NCBI RefSeq assembly: GCF_026191675.1
Contig: NZ_JAKRRY010000002.1
Span: forward strand, 62,001 to 126,000
DNA: 64,000 bases
Reading direction: 5' to 3'
Origin: Vibrio qingdaonensis
Lineage (GTDB): Bacteria; Pseudomonadota; Gammaproteobacteria; Enterobacterales; Vibrionaceae
In this document: positions 37,437 to 46,713 of the stretch, piece after piece
Layout: every line of letters begins with the position of its first letter
How positions within the stretch are numbered: position 1 is the first letter of the stretch
Translations under genes and position numbers: made by a program
The notes under the pieces: model-generated
What the model was told of the DNA's origin: nothing
The model's input: only the letters and a program-made list of their open reading frames with translations
The model's database searches: none

Positions 37437-37451
37437 GAAAACGTTTGCGTC
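37436..37451 (-). promoter_or_regulatory. PurR box upstream of cvpA-purF
   Basis: Read on the minus strand the site is ACGCAAACGTTTTCT, essentially the E. coli PurR consensus (ACGCAAACGTTTNCNT), in the same place as the E. coli cvpA-purF operator. It begins on the dedD stop codon and ends about 50 bp before cvpA. A -10-like TTAAAAT follows at 37465, so a bound repressor would block a cvpA promoter here. Confidence 0.85.
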
Positions 37452-37497
37452 GCGTTTTTTTCTGTTAAAATGCGCGCCAACTTGAGATGAATAATTA

Positions 37498-37986
37498 ATG
37501 AATTGGTTAGATTTTGTCATTTTGGGTGTGATTGGGCTGTCAGCTTTAATCAGCTTAGTTCGCGGATTCGCTAAAGAAGCGATGTCGTTGGTAATATGGT
37601 TTGGTGCATTTTTTATCGCCAGTCAGTACTACGCTAAACTAGCGGTGTACTTTTCTAATATTGAAGACGAGATGTTTCGTAATGGCGCCGCAATCGCTGC
37701 TCTATTTGTCGCAACACTGATTGTTGGGGCATTGATCAATTATGTTCTAGGGCAGTTGGTTCAAAAAACGGGATTGTCAGGTACAGATCGAGTATTGGGT
37801 GTGGTGTTTGGTGCACTACGAGGTGTGCTAATCGTGTCAGCGGTGCTGTTTTTTGTGGATACCTTTACCACATTAAATAGCAGCGAATGGTGGGAAAACT
37901 CACAACTCATGCCGCACTTTAAGCTGGTGATTCAACCGTTTTTTGAACATATCGAAGCAACTTCTAGTTTCCTGTCTGGCGCATAA
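37498..37986 (+). CDS. cvpA: CvpA family membrane protein
   Basis: 162-aa inner-membrane protein with four hydrophobic helices. The start MNWLDFVILGVIGLSALISL and RGFAKEAMSLVIW are conserved in CvpA; LGVVFGALRGVLIVSAVLFF is the third/fourth helix region. E. coli CvpA was named for colicin V production and helps envelope integrity; the molecular role is not settled. It is cotranscribed with purF (37 bp gap) behind the PurR box. Confidence 0.94.
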   Translation: MNWLDFVILGVIGLSALISLVRGFAKEAMSLVIWFGAFFIASQYYAKLAVYFSNIEDEMFRNGAAIAALFVATLIVGALINYVLGQLVQKTGLSGTDRVLGVVFGALRGVLIVSAVLFFVDTFTTLNSSEWWENSQLMPHFKLVIQPFFEHIEATSSFLSGA

Positions 37987-38023
37987 TTGCGCCAGCTAAA
38001 TGTCGCAAATCGAGGATTAGGAC

Positions 38024-39538
38024 ATGTGTGGTATTGTTGGAATCGTTGGCTCTACGCCTGTGAATCAGTCTATCTATGACGCTTTGACCGTTTTACAGCA
38101 TCGTGGCCAAGATGCCGCTGGTATTGTTACCATAGAAAGCAATCGTTTTCGTCTGCGTAAGGCGAATGGTCTCGTTAAAGATGTTTTTGAAGCGAAACAC
38201 ATGCAACGCCTTCAAGGCTGTGTGGGAATTGGTCACGTGCGTTACCCAACTGCAGGTAGTTCAAGTGCATCAGAGGCTCAGCCTTTCTACGTAAACTCAC
38301 CGTTTGGTATTACGTTGGCTCACAACGGCAACTTAACCAATGCGAATGAAGTGCGTGAAAAGTTGTTCGAGAAAGACCGCCGTCATGTCAACACGACTTC
38401 TGATTCTGAAGTGTTACTTAACGTACTTGCGCATGAGATTGATACCGTTAAAGGTAACGTGACCTCAGACGACGTATTCCGCGCAGTGACCAACGTGCAC
38501 CGTGCTATTAAGGGTGCGTACGCGGTAGCAGCGATGATTATTGGTCACGGTATGATTGCGTTCCGTGACCCACATGGCATTCGTCCTTTATGTTTAGGTA
38601 AGCGTGAAGTGAATGGCAAAACAGAATACATGGTGGCATCAGAATCAGTTGCGTTAGACGCTGTTGGCTTTGACTTCATCCGTGATGTGGCACCTGGTGA
38701 AGGCATTTATGCCACATTCGATGGTGAACTGCACACGCGTCAATGTGCTGATCATCCTGCCCTGAACCCATGTATTTTTGAATTTGTTTACTTTGCTCGA
38801 CCAGACTCGTTTATCGATAAAATTTCGGTTTACAGTGCTCGTGTAGAAATGGGCAAAAAATTGGGTGAGCGTATCCAACAAGAGTACAGCGATCTCGATA
38901 TTGATGTTGTTATTCCTATCCCTGAAACCTCTTGTGATATTGCGTTGCAAATAGCACAAGCGATTGATAAGCCTTACCGCCAAGGGTTTGTTAAGAACCG
39001 TTATGTTGGACGTACGTTTATTATGCCGGGCCAACAACAGCGTAAGAAGTCTGTGCGTCGTAAACTTAATGCGATTCGCTCTGAATTTAAAGGCAAGAAT
39101 GTACTACTTGTTGATGATTCAATTGTACGTGGTACTACGTCAGAGCAGATTATTGAGATGGCTCGTGATTCAGGTGCAAACAAGGTTTATATGGTATCGG
39201 CGGCTCCGGAAGTACGCTTCCCGAACGTCTACGGTATCGATATGCCAAGTGCTAACGAACTTATTGCACACGGCCGTGACAATGATTCTATTTGTCAACA
39301 GATTGGTGCAGATGCGCTTATCTTCCAAACGCTGCCGGATCTGATTGAAGCGGTAGGCATGGGTAATCCGGATATCAGCTGTTTCGATACGTCGGTTTTC
39401 AATGGTGAGTATGTGACAGGAGATATTGATCAAGAGTATCTTGATTTCCTTGACTCACTACGTAACGATGATTCGAAAGTGCAACGAGAAATTCAGCAAG
39501 ATCTTGCTAATCTAGAACTGCATAACGAAGGCGCGTAA
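38024..39538 (+). CDS. purF: amidophosphoribosyltransferase PurF
   Basis: 504-aa first enzyme of purine synthesis, making phosphoribosylamine from PRPP and glutamine. The Cys2 nucleophile is exposed once Met1 is removed (MCGIVGIVG), and the Ntn-glutaminase domain has [14 protein letters not shown]. The phosphoribosyltransferase site is [17 protein letters not shown]. No propeptide is present, as in E. coli. Expected to be repressed by PurR through the box before cvpA. Confidence 0.97.
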   Translation: MCGIVGIVGSTPVNQSIYDALTVLQHRGQDAAGIVTIESNRFRLRKANGLVKDVFEAKHMQRLQGCVGIGHVRYPTAGSSSASEAQPFYVNSPFGITLAHNGNLTNANEVREKLFEKDRRHVNTTSDSEVLLNVLAHEIDTVKGNVTSDDVFRAVTNVHRAIKGAYAVAAMIIGHGMIAFRDPHGIRPLCLGKREVNGKTEYMVASESVALDAVGFDFIRDVAPGEGIYATFDGELHTRQCADHPALNPCIFEFVYFARPDSFIDKISVYSARVEMGKKLGERIQQEYSDLDIDVVIPIPETSCDIALQIAQAIDKPYRQGFVKNRYVGRTFIMPGQQQRKKSVRRKLNAIRSEFKGKNVLLVDDSIVRGTTSEQIIEMARDSGANKVYMVSAAPEVRFPNVYGIDMPSANELIAHGRDNDSICQQIGADALIFQTLPDLIEAVGMGNPDISCFDTSVFNGEYVTGDIDQEYLDFLDSLRNDDSKVQREIQQDLANLELHNEGA

Positions 39539-39562
39539 TACTGCTCGCATTTCTACGGAAGT

Positions 39563-39600
39563 AAAAAAAACCAGAGTGATATTTCACTCTGGTTTTTTTA
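39563..39600. terminator. bidirectional terminator between purF and aphB
   Basis: A 16-17 bp perfect stem (AAAAAACCAGAGTGA and complement) with a four-base loop and a T-run, between convergent genes. Confidence 0.9.
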
Positions 39601-39625
39601 TCACTAATGATCTTGGATTAAGTCA

Positions 39626-40501
39626 CTAGTGAATCGAGTAATCGATAACGAAATCGATAAACAGTCGGACTTTTTCCGGTAGATGATCTTTATGATTGTA
39701 GAGCATGTAAATGTCGCGTGGGTTAGCACTCCAATCGGGAAGAATACGTACCAACTCACCATTGTCGATGTACTCTTTTACCATTACATCCGGCATCAGA
39801 GTAATGCCTAGCCCCGCAGAACATGCTCGTCTTACCACATTGAGGCTGTTAGCTTCGAAGCGCGCCTTGGTATTGTTAATCACCGATTCGCCGCTGTTGT
39901 TTTTAAGCTGCCACTTGATCAGTGGTGCGCCTTTGAGAAGTCGATGCGCGGTGAGTTCTTCCGCATGAGAAGGCTCGCCATTTTGTGCAAGATAGCCTGG
40001 TGTTGCAATCAATACATCTTTAACCGTACTGATTTTTCGAGCAATGAGGCTCGAATCTCGTTGTGGGCCAACACGGAAAATGACGTCCCACTCAGTTGGG
40101 TCAAGTTGGTCTGCATGATTACTGGTGGTTAACTCCAAACTAATATCAGGAAACTGCGCCATGAAATCATTAAACATTGGCATGATCATGCGTTTAGTCA
40201 GATTTGAAGGTGAGGATATTTTTAGTTTGCCTGACGCGCCTTTGCATTCGTCAGCAATTTCTTCAGATGTCGCCGTGAGTCTATGAAGCAATGGTGAACA
40301 TTCGTTATAAAAACGTTCTCCCGCCTCTGTTAAAGACAATTTTCGAGCGTGGCGATTTAATAAACGCAGATTAAGAGAGTCTTCAAGCGCTTGAATTCGT
40401 CGCGTTATCGTTGCAACGGGAATCATGGTTTTGCGTGAAGTTGCAGTATAACTCCCATTTTCAACAACAAGTCGGAATAGGTTTAGATCGTCGAGTTTCA
40501 T
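39626..40501 (-). CDS. aphB: LysR-family regulator AphB
   Basis: 291-aa LysR regulator. The N-terminus MKLDDLNLFRLVVENGSYTA and the following HTH segment (IPVATITRRIQALE) match V. cholerae AphB as I recall it almost residue for residue, and so does the C-terminal PDWSANPRDIYMLYNHKDH. In V. cholerae AphB works with AphA to switch on tcpPH virulence genes under low oxygen or low pH; non-pathogenic vibrios keep it for acid and anaerobic responses. Cys227 in RRACSAGLG corresponds to the position where a redox-sensitive Cys would be expected, though I could not align numbering. rssB lies divergent to it. Confidence 0.88.
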   Translation of the reverse strand: MKLDDLNLFRLVVENGSYTATSRKTMIPVATITRRIQALEDSLNLRLLNRHARKLSLTEAGERFYNECSPLLHRLTATSEEIADECKGASGKLKISSPSNLTKRMIMPMFNDFMAQFPDISLELTTSNHADQLDPTEWDVIFRVGPQRDSSLIARKISTVKDVLIATPGYLAQNGEPSHAEELTAHRLLKGAPLIKWQLKNNSGESVINNTKARFEANSLNVVRRACSAGLGITLMPDVMVKEYIDNGELVRILPDWSANPRDIYMLYNHKDHLPEKVRLFIDFVIDYSIH

Positions 40502-40878
40502 ATGGTCAACTATTTGTATTGATTCGTTTTATTATGGCTTAGCCCGATAGGCTCAACTCGCAGGCAGCATGACTGTAGACACTAAATTAGTGGAAACAAT
40601 GGCTGAGAATAGCTCAATATCAATAAGTTAGTTTAAAATATTAACAAGTTGGTTAAATCTCAGACACCCACATATTGTATTAGATCTTGAAGCAAAGGGG
40701 TACATTTGTATAAAAGACTATTTGTGCCTACAGTTAATATACTCAAGAGCCGCTGGCTTGGGAGTAGATTACTCAATTAAGTGCATTATTGTAGCGTTTC
40801 CTTGCGACACGAAGTTTGATGCAAACCAATAAAAACGATAACGAAACGCGCAATGAAAAATTTGTGAGGCGTAATTTT
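40502..40878. other. aphB-rssB divergent intergenic region
   Basis: 377 bp, AT-rich, with no coding signal or strong hairpin. It should carry both promoters. A frame starting at 40816 only extends rssB by 21 unconserved residues. Confidence 0.4.
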
Positions 40879-41976
40879 ATGTCTAAAACTGACAGTCAAG
40901 TTGCTGAGGTGCCGGCGCATCGGTCGAGTCACCCTAAGATTATGGTGGTTGATGACGACCCGATATTTCGTACAGTGACAAAAAATTATTTGGAAGCGAT
41001 AGGGTATCGTGTTTGTGAGGCGCAAGATGGGTTAGAAGCCTTGAAACTTCTCGATTCTGCGCAGCCTGATTTAGTGCTGTGCGATTTATCTATGCCGTTG
41101 CTTACAGGGATGGAGTTTGCCGAAGAGGTAAGAATGGAATATCCATCTTTACCTGTCATCGTGATATCCGCAACGGGAGATATGGGCGATGTGGCTAAGG
41201 CGCTACGCTTTGGGGTAAAAGATTTTCTGACAAAACCACTTGCGGATTACCGCTACCTTAATGAAGCAATAGACAAGGTATTAGAAGACAGTGCCGATGT
41301 TGGTAACCAAAGTGATTTTGTTAGCCGTTGGTTCCGGATCGAAGAGAATGACAATTCTCAAGACGAGCAAGAGTTGCATTGGCACTTGAAATTTTTGCAA
41401 GAAAACCCCAATGCAGCACGTGAGCTATTGACCGCATTATTACCAGAAAAAGATTGCTCGCTGGGGGCGTGGCACAGTAGCTATCGAATGCTTCAATCGA
41501 CAACAAATTTGCCACTGGTCTTTGACTTTTCATGGTTAATGAGCGGACAACTTGCGTTTTATCTGGTTGATGCCTCATCCAGTGAAGAAGGAGGGATTGC
41601 CAGTACGTTATTGGTTAGAGCATTATTTGATGACTATATTCGCCGAGTTCAGCATAACAGTGTTGATCTTAAAGACTTAGCGAACAACATGGAGACAGGC
41701 CTAGAATGCTCAATGGGTGCTTATCCTGTCGATGCGCTTTTGGGTGTGATTGATTTGTCAGATCGAACGCTGTCGATATTACCGGCAGGCCTGGATTGCC
41801 GTTGGCAAAATGGTGACGCCCACTACCATATTGCAGGTGGTCAAAAATTGGGTGAAAACTGCATTCGCAATTTTATGACCAAAGATCTTCCGGTTCATGA
41901 GTCGAGTAAGCTATCTATGAGCCAGGTAGGGGCGTCGAGCTTTAGCTGGGATATTCGTTTATCTCAGAGGGAGTGA
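40879..41976 (+). CDS. rssB: response regulator RssB (RpoS recycling factor)
   Basis: 365-aa adaptor that delivers RpoS to ClpXP in E. coli. The receiver domain (about 18-140) has the acidic pair in VVDDDP, phosphorylation at Asp69 in LVLCDLSMP, and VISATGDMGDVAKALRFG with Lys in LTKPL. The output half is a degenerate PP2C-like domain, recognised by the E. coli-like segments LAFYLVDASS and LLVRALFDDYI. The start at 40879 has GAGG nine bases upstream. It is not next to a sensor kinase, as in E. coli. Confidence 0.85.
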   Translation: MSKTDSQVAEVPAHRSSHPKIMVVDDDPIFRTVTKNYLEAIGYRVCEAQDGLEALKLLDSAQPDLVLCDLSMPLLTGMEFAEEVRMEYPSLPVIVISATGDMGDVAKALRFGVKDFLTKPLADYRYLNEAIDKVLEDSADVGNQSDFVSRWFRIEENDNSQDEQELHWHLKFLQENPNAARELLTALLPEKDCSLGAWHSSYRMLQSTTNLPLVFDFSWLMSGQLAFYLVDASSSEEGGIASTLLVRALFDDYIRRVQHNSVDLKDLANNMETGLECSMGAYPVDALLGVIDLSDRTLSILPAGLDCRWQNGDAHYHIAGGQKLGENCIRNFMTKDLPVHESSKLSMSQVGASSFSWDIRLSQRE

Positions 41977-42152
41977 GTGTAATAACCATACAGTTACTCT
42001 GTTTTTGATGGATTGTAATTAATATATAGTGCGGATGTTAATGAAATGGGAGTTTGGCACTTCTGTTTTATTAACTAGCCAATGTGTAAAGACGAACGAT
42101 AACGTCGGCACGGCTCACTATCATTAAAAGCCATCAAATTAAGAGCAAAGTT

Positions 42153-42284
42153 ATGTCTAACACTGAATTCAAAGAACCTTACAATATTTTCTATTTCCTA
42201 GGCTTTATTGCCGTATTGCTTATTCCAACTCTTCCGGCTACTCTGACGTTATTTCGTATCATGAATGGGTATGCAACGTTTTGA
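42153..42284 (+). CDS. 43-aa small membrane protein
   Basis: ATG TCT start at 42153, ending TGA at 42284. The first 12 residues are polar (MSNTEFKEPYNI), then a single hydrophobic helix (FYFLGFIAVLLIPTLPATLT), then a short polar tail. It lies 13 bp before the ybaN start chosen here. The ribosome-binding site is weak (AGAGCAAAG). The one-helix layout and position between rssB and ybaN suggest a real small gene rather than chance, but I recognise no family. Confidence 0.55.
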   Translation: MSNTEFKEPYNIFYFLGFIAVLLIPTLPATLTLFRIMNGYATF

Positions 42285-42297
42285 GAAGCGAGTTAGC

Positions 42298-42690
42298 ATG
42301 ACGCTGCGACAAGCCTTATGGAGTGTCGCAGGTATCAGTTCTGTCACCCTAGGGATCATTGGGATATTCCTACCATTACTACCAACCACCCCTTTTTTAT
42401 TACTTGCCAGCGCGTGTTTTTTGAAAGGCAGCCCGCGTCTTCATCAGCGATTACTTGCACATCCTAAACTCGGTCCTGTGATTTCAACATGGGAAACTGA
42501 GCGAGCCGTATCACGCGCGACGCGCAATAAAGGCATGGTCTTTATATTGGCCAGTTTCCTGATCTCCATCATTGTTGTCCCGCTAGTGTGGTTAAAGGCT
42601 GCACTCTTTTGCTTATGTGGGGTCGTTTTAGGCTTTTTTTTGCGACTTCCTGTGAAAGAGTCGGTTGCTGATAAGTCTGAAAGTCACTAA
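42298..42690 (+). CDS. ybaN: DUF454 membrane protein YbaN
   Basis: 130-aa inner-membrane protein. Helix 1 is followed by the family core [20 protein letters not shown], then [18 protein letters not shown], and two more helices ([20 protein letters not shown] and [12 protein letters not shown]). The start at 42298 gives the same spacing to helix 1 as E. coli YbaN; an ATG at 42271 would overlap the preceding small gene. In E. coli ybaN also sits just upstream of apt-dnaX. Function unknown. Confidence 0.85.
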   Translation: MTLRQALWSVAGISSVTLGIIGIFLPLLPTTPFLLLASACFLKGSPRLHQRLLAHPKLGPVISTWETERAVSRATRNKGMVFILASFLISIIVVPLVWLKAALFCLCGVVLGFFLRLPVKESVADKSESH

Positions 42691-42821
42691 CATTAGGGGA
42701 TTGTTCGCTCGCGTTTTGCGAGTGTTTATTTTTAGGCCAACAGAATGAAAGTATGGTTTTACTTTGTGAAATCATTACTCACGTCATTGGGCGCAGATTG
42801 ACCTCTCCAGAGACAAAAATT

Positions 42822-43367
42822 ATGAGCATCGACAGAATTTCACAAATCAAAGCCAGCATCAAAAGCATTCCTGATTACCCAAAGCCAGGCATTCTTTTTC
42901 GCGATGTCACCAGCTTAATGGAAGATCCTGAAGCCTATAGAGCGACCATTGCTCTGTTGGTAGAGAAATATAAAGATCAAGGCTTTACAAAAATTGTTGG
43001 CACCGAAGCTCGCGGATTTTTGTTTGGTGCACCGTTGGCATTAGAACTTGGTGTTGGATTTGTGCCAGTGCGTAAGCCCGGGAAATTGCCGCGCGAGACT
43101 GTATCACAGTCTTACGAACTAGAATATGGCACCGACGTATTAGAAATTCACACAGATGCTATTGTGGAAGGTGACAAGGTGCTAATGGTCGATGATTTAT
43201 TGGCAACAGGTGGCACAATTGAAGCAACAACAAAGCTGATTCGCCGACTTGGCGGCTCTGTAGCACACGCAGCATTTGTGATTAACTTGCCAGAGATTGG
43301 CGGTGATAAGCGCCTACAAGCTCTCGATTTGGACGTTTACAGCATTTGTGAATTCGAAGGTCACTAA
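42822..43367 (+). CDS. apt: adenine phosphoribosyltransferase Apt
   Basis: 181-aa purine-salvage enzyme making AMP from adenine and PRPP. The PRPP loop is [20 protein letters not shown], and [19 protein letters not shown] is the family N-terminus. The start at 42822 (MSIDRISQI) gives the usual length; a frame 69 bp longer adds unrelated residues. dnaX starts 13 bp after the stop, as in E. coli, so the two are cotranscribed. Confidence 0.96.
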   Translation: MSIDRISQIKASIKSIPDYPKPGILFRDVTSLMEDPEAYRATIALLVEKYKDQGFTKIVGTEARGFLFGAPLALELGVGFVPVRKPGKLPRETVSQSYELEYGTDVLEIHTDAIVEGDKVLMVDDLLATGGTIEATTKLIRRLGGSVAHAAFVINLPEIGGDKRLQALDLDVYSICEFEGH

Positions 43368-43380
43368 TCGGGAACTATTC

Positions 43381-45579
43381 ATGAGTTATCTTGCTTTAGC
43401 CCGAAAATGGCGCCCAAAACAGTTTTCAGAAGTCGTAGGACAAGCGCATGTCCTTACGGCGTTAGAGAATGCCTTAAGTCAAAACCGCTTGCATCATGCC
43501 TATTTATTTAGCGGCACTCGCGGTGTGGGTAAAACCACAATAGGACGCCTGTTTGCTAAGGGGTTGAACTGTGAAACGGGTATTACGTCTAACCCATGCG
43601 GTAAATGTGCGACGTGCGTCGAAATTGATGAAGGGCGCAGTGTCGACTTATTGGAGATTGATGCGGCCTCTCGGACTAAAGTTGAAGACACTCGTGAGTT
43701 ACTTGATAACGTCCAATATAAACCGGCCCGTAATCGTTTCAAGGTGTACTTGATCGATGAAGTGCATATGTTGTCACGTCACAGCTTCAATGCCTTGCTG
43801 AAAACGTTGGAAGAGCCGCCAGAATATGTCAAATTCTTGCTGGCAACGACGGATCCGCAAAAACTGCCGGTGACAATTTTGTCACGTTGTTTACAGTTCC
43901 ATTTGAAACCTATCACGGTCGATACCATCCAACAGCAATTGGTGGATATCCTAGGGCATGAGAAGGTGGAGGCGGAACATCAAGCGTTGGCTTTAATCTC
44001 TCACGCCGCCGATGGCAGTATGCGTGATGCTTTGAGCTTAACCGACCAAGCGATCGCATTAGGCAGCGGGCACATTACTAAGCCGACTGTCAGCATGATG
44101 TTAGGTACGTTAGATACGTCTCTCGCGATTAAAATTATTCAAGCTATTGCAACCGGTGATGCAGCACAAGTCATGAGTACGGTTGAGCAATTGGCTGAAA
44201 ACGGCGTTGACTGGGATTCGTTATTGCTGGAAATCGGCTCGCAATTGCATCGTGTTGCGATGTATCAGGCCTTACCAGGAAGCCTTGATGTCAGTATTCC
44301 TGATAATGAAAAAGTCGCCACATTGGGCAAAAAATTTCAGCCAACTGACGTACAGCTCTATTATCAAATTGCAATAAAAGGTCGCCAAGATCTTGTTGCT
44401 TCACCCTCACAGCGAGTTGCGGTAGAAATGACGTTGCTACGAATGTTGGCCTTTAGACCGGTGACAGCACTTAGCAGTAATGACATTGTTGTGACGGGTT
44501 CGGCACAAACGCCGACCACGGCTAGTACTCCTAATGTCAGTCCATCAGTACCCGTGACGCCGCCGGCTTCACAAGCGCCAGCACAAGGCTACTCTGGACC
44601 TGAAGAGTCGGCAATGCCTTATGATTTGCCGCCGCAAGAACATTATGTAATGCCGTCAGAGAGCAGTGCAGCTTCGTATTCAGCGCCACATGGTTATGAC
44701 TCTGCGCCCCAAGGGTATTATCCTGATTCAGCACCACAGCAGGTTTCGCCGCCAATGGCAGAATCGTTGGTGAATACACCACCAGTGAATCAACAGCCGG
44801 CTCAGCAGCAAGTTACGCCGGAGACTGCGCTTCAGCCTAAGGCGTCACCTGTTGGCGGCTTGCGTCATCAATTGCGCTCAAAAAGACAGAGTTCGGCGCA
44901 GAGCGCAGCTCGTCCAGGAGCGCCCACAACAAAAAAGACTGATGCGTCACCCGAGCCAGCATCTGCAATAGAAAGAGTCGCGCAGCGAAGTACTCCTCGT
45001 CGCGCCGCTTCTGCTATTTCTGGTGACGCGAGTCGTGAAAACGCTTCTGAGCAAGTGGATGACAACGAACCGTATCGCTGGCGTGCGATGAACAAAGCGG
45101 TGGTGGAAACCAATAAGGCCCCATCGGTTAAACCATCAACGCTAAGAAAGGCACTCGAACATATAAAAACCCCTGAAATGGCGCAGCGATTAACGGTTGA
45201 AGCCGCTCAGCAAGATTCATGGGCTGCACTCATCGAGAAACTAAACACCAGTAAATTGGTCCAACAATTAGCACTGAATTCAGCTTACAGTAAAGACGGT
45301 TCCTCGATTTCTCTTGGCCTGCGAGCAACGCACGCCCATTTGAACACGGATAGGAACCAATCCGAGCTTTTGGCGAGCCTAAACTCAGCGCTTGGTGAGT
45401 CGTGCCATTTGTCTGTAGAAGTGTCAGAGCAGGGCATAACACCGCTCGAACTAAGAGAAAAGATTTATCAAGATAAACTGGCCCAAGCGGCAGGCGCTTT
45501 ACAATCTGATGCCAACGTACAGTTTATTGTTACGAGATTTTCTGCAGAGCTAGACGAAGAGAGTATTCGTCCGCTATAA
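43381..45579 (+). CDS. dnaX: DNA polymerase III tau subunit (and gamma by frameshift) DnaX
   Basis: 732-aa tau subunit of the clamp loader. Walker A is FSGTRGVGKTTIGR, the four-Cys zinc module CETGITSNPCGKCATC, Walker B VYLIDEVHML, sensor 1 LLATTDPQKLP, and the SRC motif ILSRCLQFHL. Domains I-III end near residue 370; a Pro/Gln/Ala-rich linker covers about 375-560; the C-terminal domains that bind DnaB and the polymerase follow. The start at 43381 gives the standard MSYLALARKWRPKQF. A programmed -1 frameshift at 44931 should also yield a 520-aa gamma subunit. Confidence 0.97.
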   Translation: MSYLALARKWRPKQFSEVVGQAHVLTALENALSQNRLHHAYLFSGTRGVGKTTIGRLFAKGLNCETGITSNPCGKCATCVEIDEGRSVDLLEIDAASRTKVEDTRELLDNVQYKPARNRFKVYLIDEVHMLSRHSFNALLKTLEEPPEYVKFLLATTDPQKLPVTILSRCLQFHLKPITVDTIQQQLVDILGHEKVEAEHQALALISHAADGSMRDALSLTDQAIALGSGHITKPTVSMMLGTLDTSLAIKIIQAIATGDAAQVMSTVEQLAENGVDWDSLLLEIGSQLHRVAMYQALPGSLDVSIPDNEKVATLGKKFQPTDVQLYYQIAIKGRQDLVASPSQRVAVEMTLLRMLAFRPVTALSSNDIVVTGSAQTPTTASTPNVSPSVPVTPPASQAPAQGYSGPEESAMPYDLPPQEHYVMPSESSAASYSAPHGYDSAPQGYYPDSAPQQVSPPMAESLVNTPPVNQQPAQQQVTPETALQPKASPVGGLRHQLRSKRQSSAQSAARPGAPTTKKTDASPEPASAIERVAQRSTPRRAASAISGDASRENASEQVDDNEPYRWRAMNKAVVETNKAPSVKPSTLRKALEHIKTPEMAQRLTVEAAQQDSWAALIEKLNTSKLVQQLALNSAYSKDGSSISLGLRATHAHLNTDRNQSELLASLNSALGESCHLSVEVSEQGITPLELREKIYQDKLAQAAGALQSDANVQFIVTRFSAELDEESIRPL
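44916..44963 (+). promoter_or_regulatory. programmed -1 ribosomal frameshift signal in dnaX
   Basis: An internal Shine-Dalgarno-like AGGAG (44916-44920) lies ten bases before the heptamer A AAA AAG (44931-44937), in the correct phase (codons ACA AAA AAG). After a -1 slip the ribosome reads GAC then UGA at 44940. A 5-bp hairpin (GATGC at 44941, GCATC at 44959) lies just downstream. Heptamer, ten-base spacing and immediate UGA match the E. coli dnaX signal. Predicted gamma is 520 aa ending Lys-Lys-Asp. Confidence 0.85.
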
Positions 45580-45665
45580 GTCTATAATGCAAAGTATGTT
45601 AAGGGGTTGCATTTTTTAACCGTGCCCCCATGTTATTAATAATCTGAATCAACCGAGAGAAACCT

Positions 45666-45995
45666 ATGTTTGGTAAAGGCGGAATGGGCAATATGATGAA
45701 GCAAGCCCAGCAAATGCAAGAGCGTATGCAAAAGCTTCAAGAAGAAATTGCAAACATGGAAGTGACCGGTGAATCTGGTGCAGGCCTTGTTAAGGTCACT
45801 ATCACTGGTAGCCACAGTACACGTCGTGTCGAGATCGATGAGAGCTTGATGGAAGACGACAAAGAAATGCTAGAAGATCTGATTGCAGCGGCGTTTAACG
45901 ATGCTGCTCGTCGTGTTGAAGAAACACAGAAAGAGAAAATGGCTTCAGTGACTGGCGGTATGCAATTACCACCAGGTATGAAAATGCCGTTCTAA
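45666..45995 (+). CDS. ybaB: nucleoid-associated protein YbaB/EbfC
   Basis: 109-aa DNA-binding protein. [20 protein letters not shown] is the family N-terminus, and the core reads [20 protein letters not shown]. It forms dimers that bind and bridge DNA. It lies between dnaX and recR as in most bacteria, 22 bp ahead of recR. Confidence 0.96.
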   Translation: MFGKGGMGNMMKQAQQMQERMQKLQEEIANMEVTGESGAGLVKVTITGSHSTRRVEIDESLMEDDKEMLEDLIAAAFNDAARRVEETQKEKMASVTGGMQLPPGMKMPF

Positions 45996-46017
45996 TTGAA
46001 AAATTAGAGAACAATAA

Positions 46018-46617
46018 ATGCGAACTAGCCAAATGCTGGAGCATTTGATGGAGGCCTTGCGATGTCTACCTGGGGTTGGTCCCAAGTCAGCACAACGCAT
46101 GGCCTTTCATTTGTTACAGCGAGACAGAAAAGGTGGGCTGCAGCTTGCCGAGGTTTTGTCTCAAGCCATGACCGATATCGGTCATTGTCAGGAATGTCGG
46201 ACGTTTACGGAAGAAGAGACCTGCCATATTTGTACTAACCCTAAACGTAAAGAAAACGGCCAATTGTGCGTAGTAGAAAGCCCAGCAGACATCGCTGCGG
46301 TGGAAGCCACCGGGCAATACTCAGGGCGTTACTTTGTGTTGATGGGGCACCTGTCACCATTAGATGGTATTGGGCCAAGCGATATCGGTTTAGATACCTT
46401 GGATTATCGTTTAAGACAACGTGATATTAGTGAAGTCATTCTTGCCACCAACCCAACGGTTGAAGGCGAAGCCACCGCTCACTATATTGCCGAGCTGTGT
46501 CACGAACATGATGTGACCGCGAGCCGTATCGCTCATGGTGTCCCTGTTGGTGGCGAACTCGAGCTGGTAGATGGTACAACCTTGTCTCATTCCTTGTTAG
46601 GACGACACAAGATTTAA
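46018..46617 (+). CDS. recR: recombination mediator RecR
   Basis: 199-aa protein acting with RecF/RecO to load RecA on gaps. A helix-hairpin-helix ([17 protein letters not shown]), a four-Cys zinc finger ([16 protein letters not shown]) and a Toprim domain ([19 protein letters not shown]) are all present. Length is typical. It ends the apt-dnaX-ybaB-recR run with a terminator right behind. Confidence 0.97.
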   Translation: MRTSQMLEHLMEALRCLPGVGPKSAQRMAFHLLQRDRKGGLQLAEVLSQAMTDIGHCQECRTFTEEETCHICTNPKRKENGQLCVVESPADIAAVEATGQYSGRYFVLMGHLSPLDGIGPSDIGLDTLDYRLRQRDISEVILATNPTVEGEATAHYIAELCHEHDVTASRIAHGVPVGGELELVDGTTLSHSLLGRHKI

Positions 46618-46643
46618 AAAGGCGCGTTTATCGCGCCTTTTTT
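46616..46643 (+). terminator. recR terminator
   Basis: AAAAAGGCGCG / CGCGCCTTTTTT stem with a five-base loop, beginning on the recR stop codon. Confidence 0.9.
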
Positions 46644-46670
46644 GATCGTCTGTTATTAATTACGATCCCT

Positions 46671-46713
46671 ACCTAATAACTATCTCACCTAATAACAGTG
46701 ACTAGCTAATCAC
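46671..46713. repeat. degenerate 16-bp repeat at the aqpZ 3' end
   Basis: ACCTAATAAC occurs at 46671 and 46687, and a weaker form (CTAATCAC from 46706) overlaps the aqpZ stop codon. Spacing is 16-17 bp. Confidence 0.55.

Noticed and set aside
44878..44884. A second slippery-looking CAAAAAG in dnaX
   Set aside because: It is in the wrong codon phase (TCA AAA AGA) and lacks an upstream Shine-Dalgarno at the right distance.
45580..45665. Possible 4.5S RNA or other small RNA between dnaX and ybaB
   Set aside because: Only 86 bp, no signal-recognition-particle core sequence; a TATAAT at 45583 has no fitting -35.
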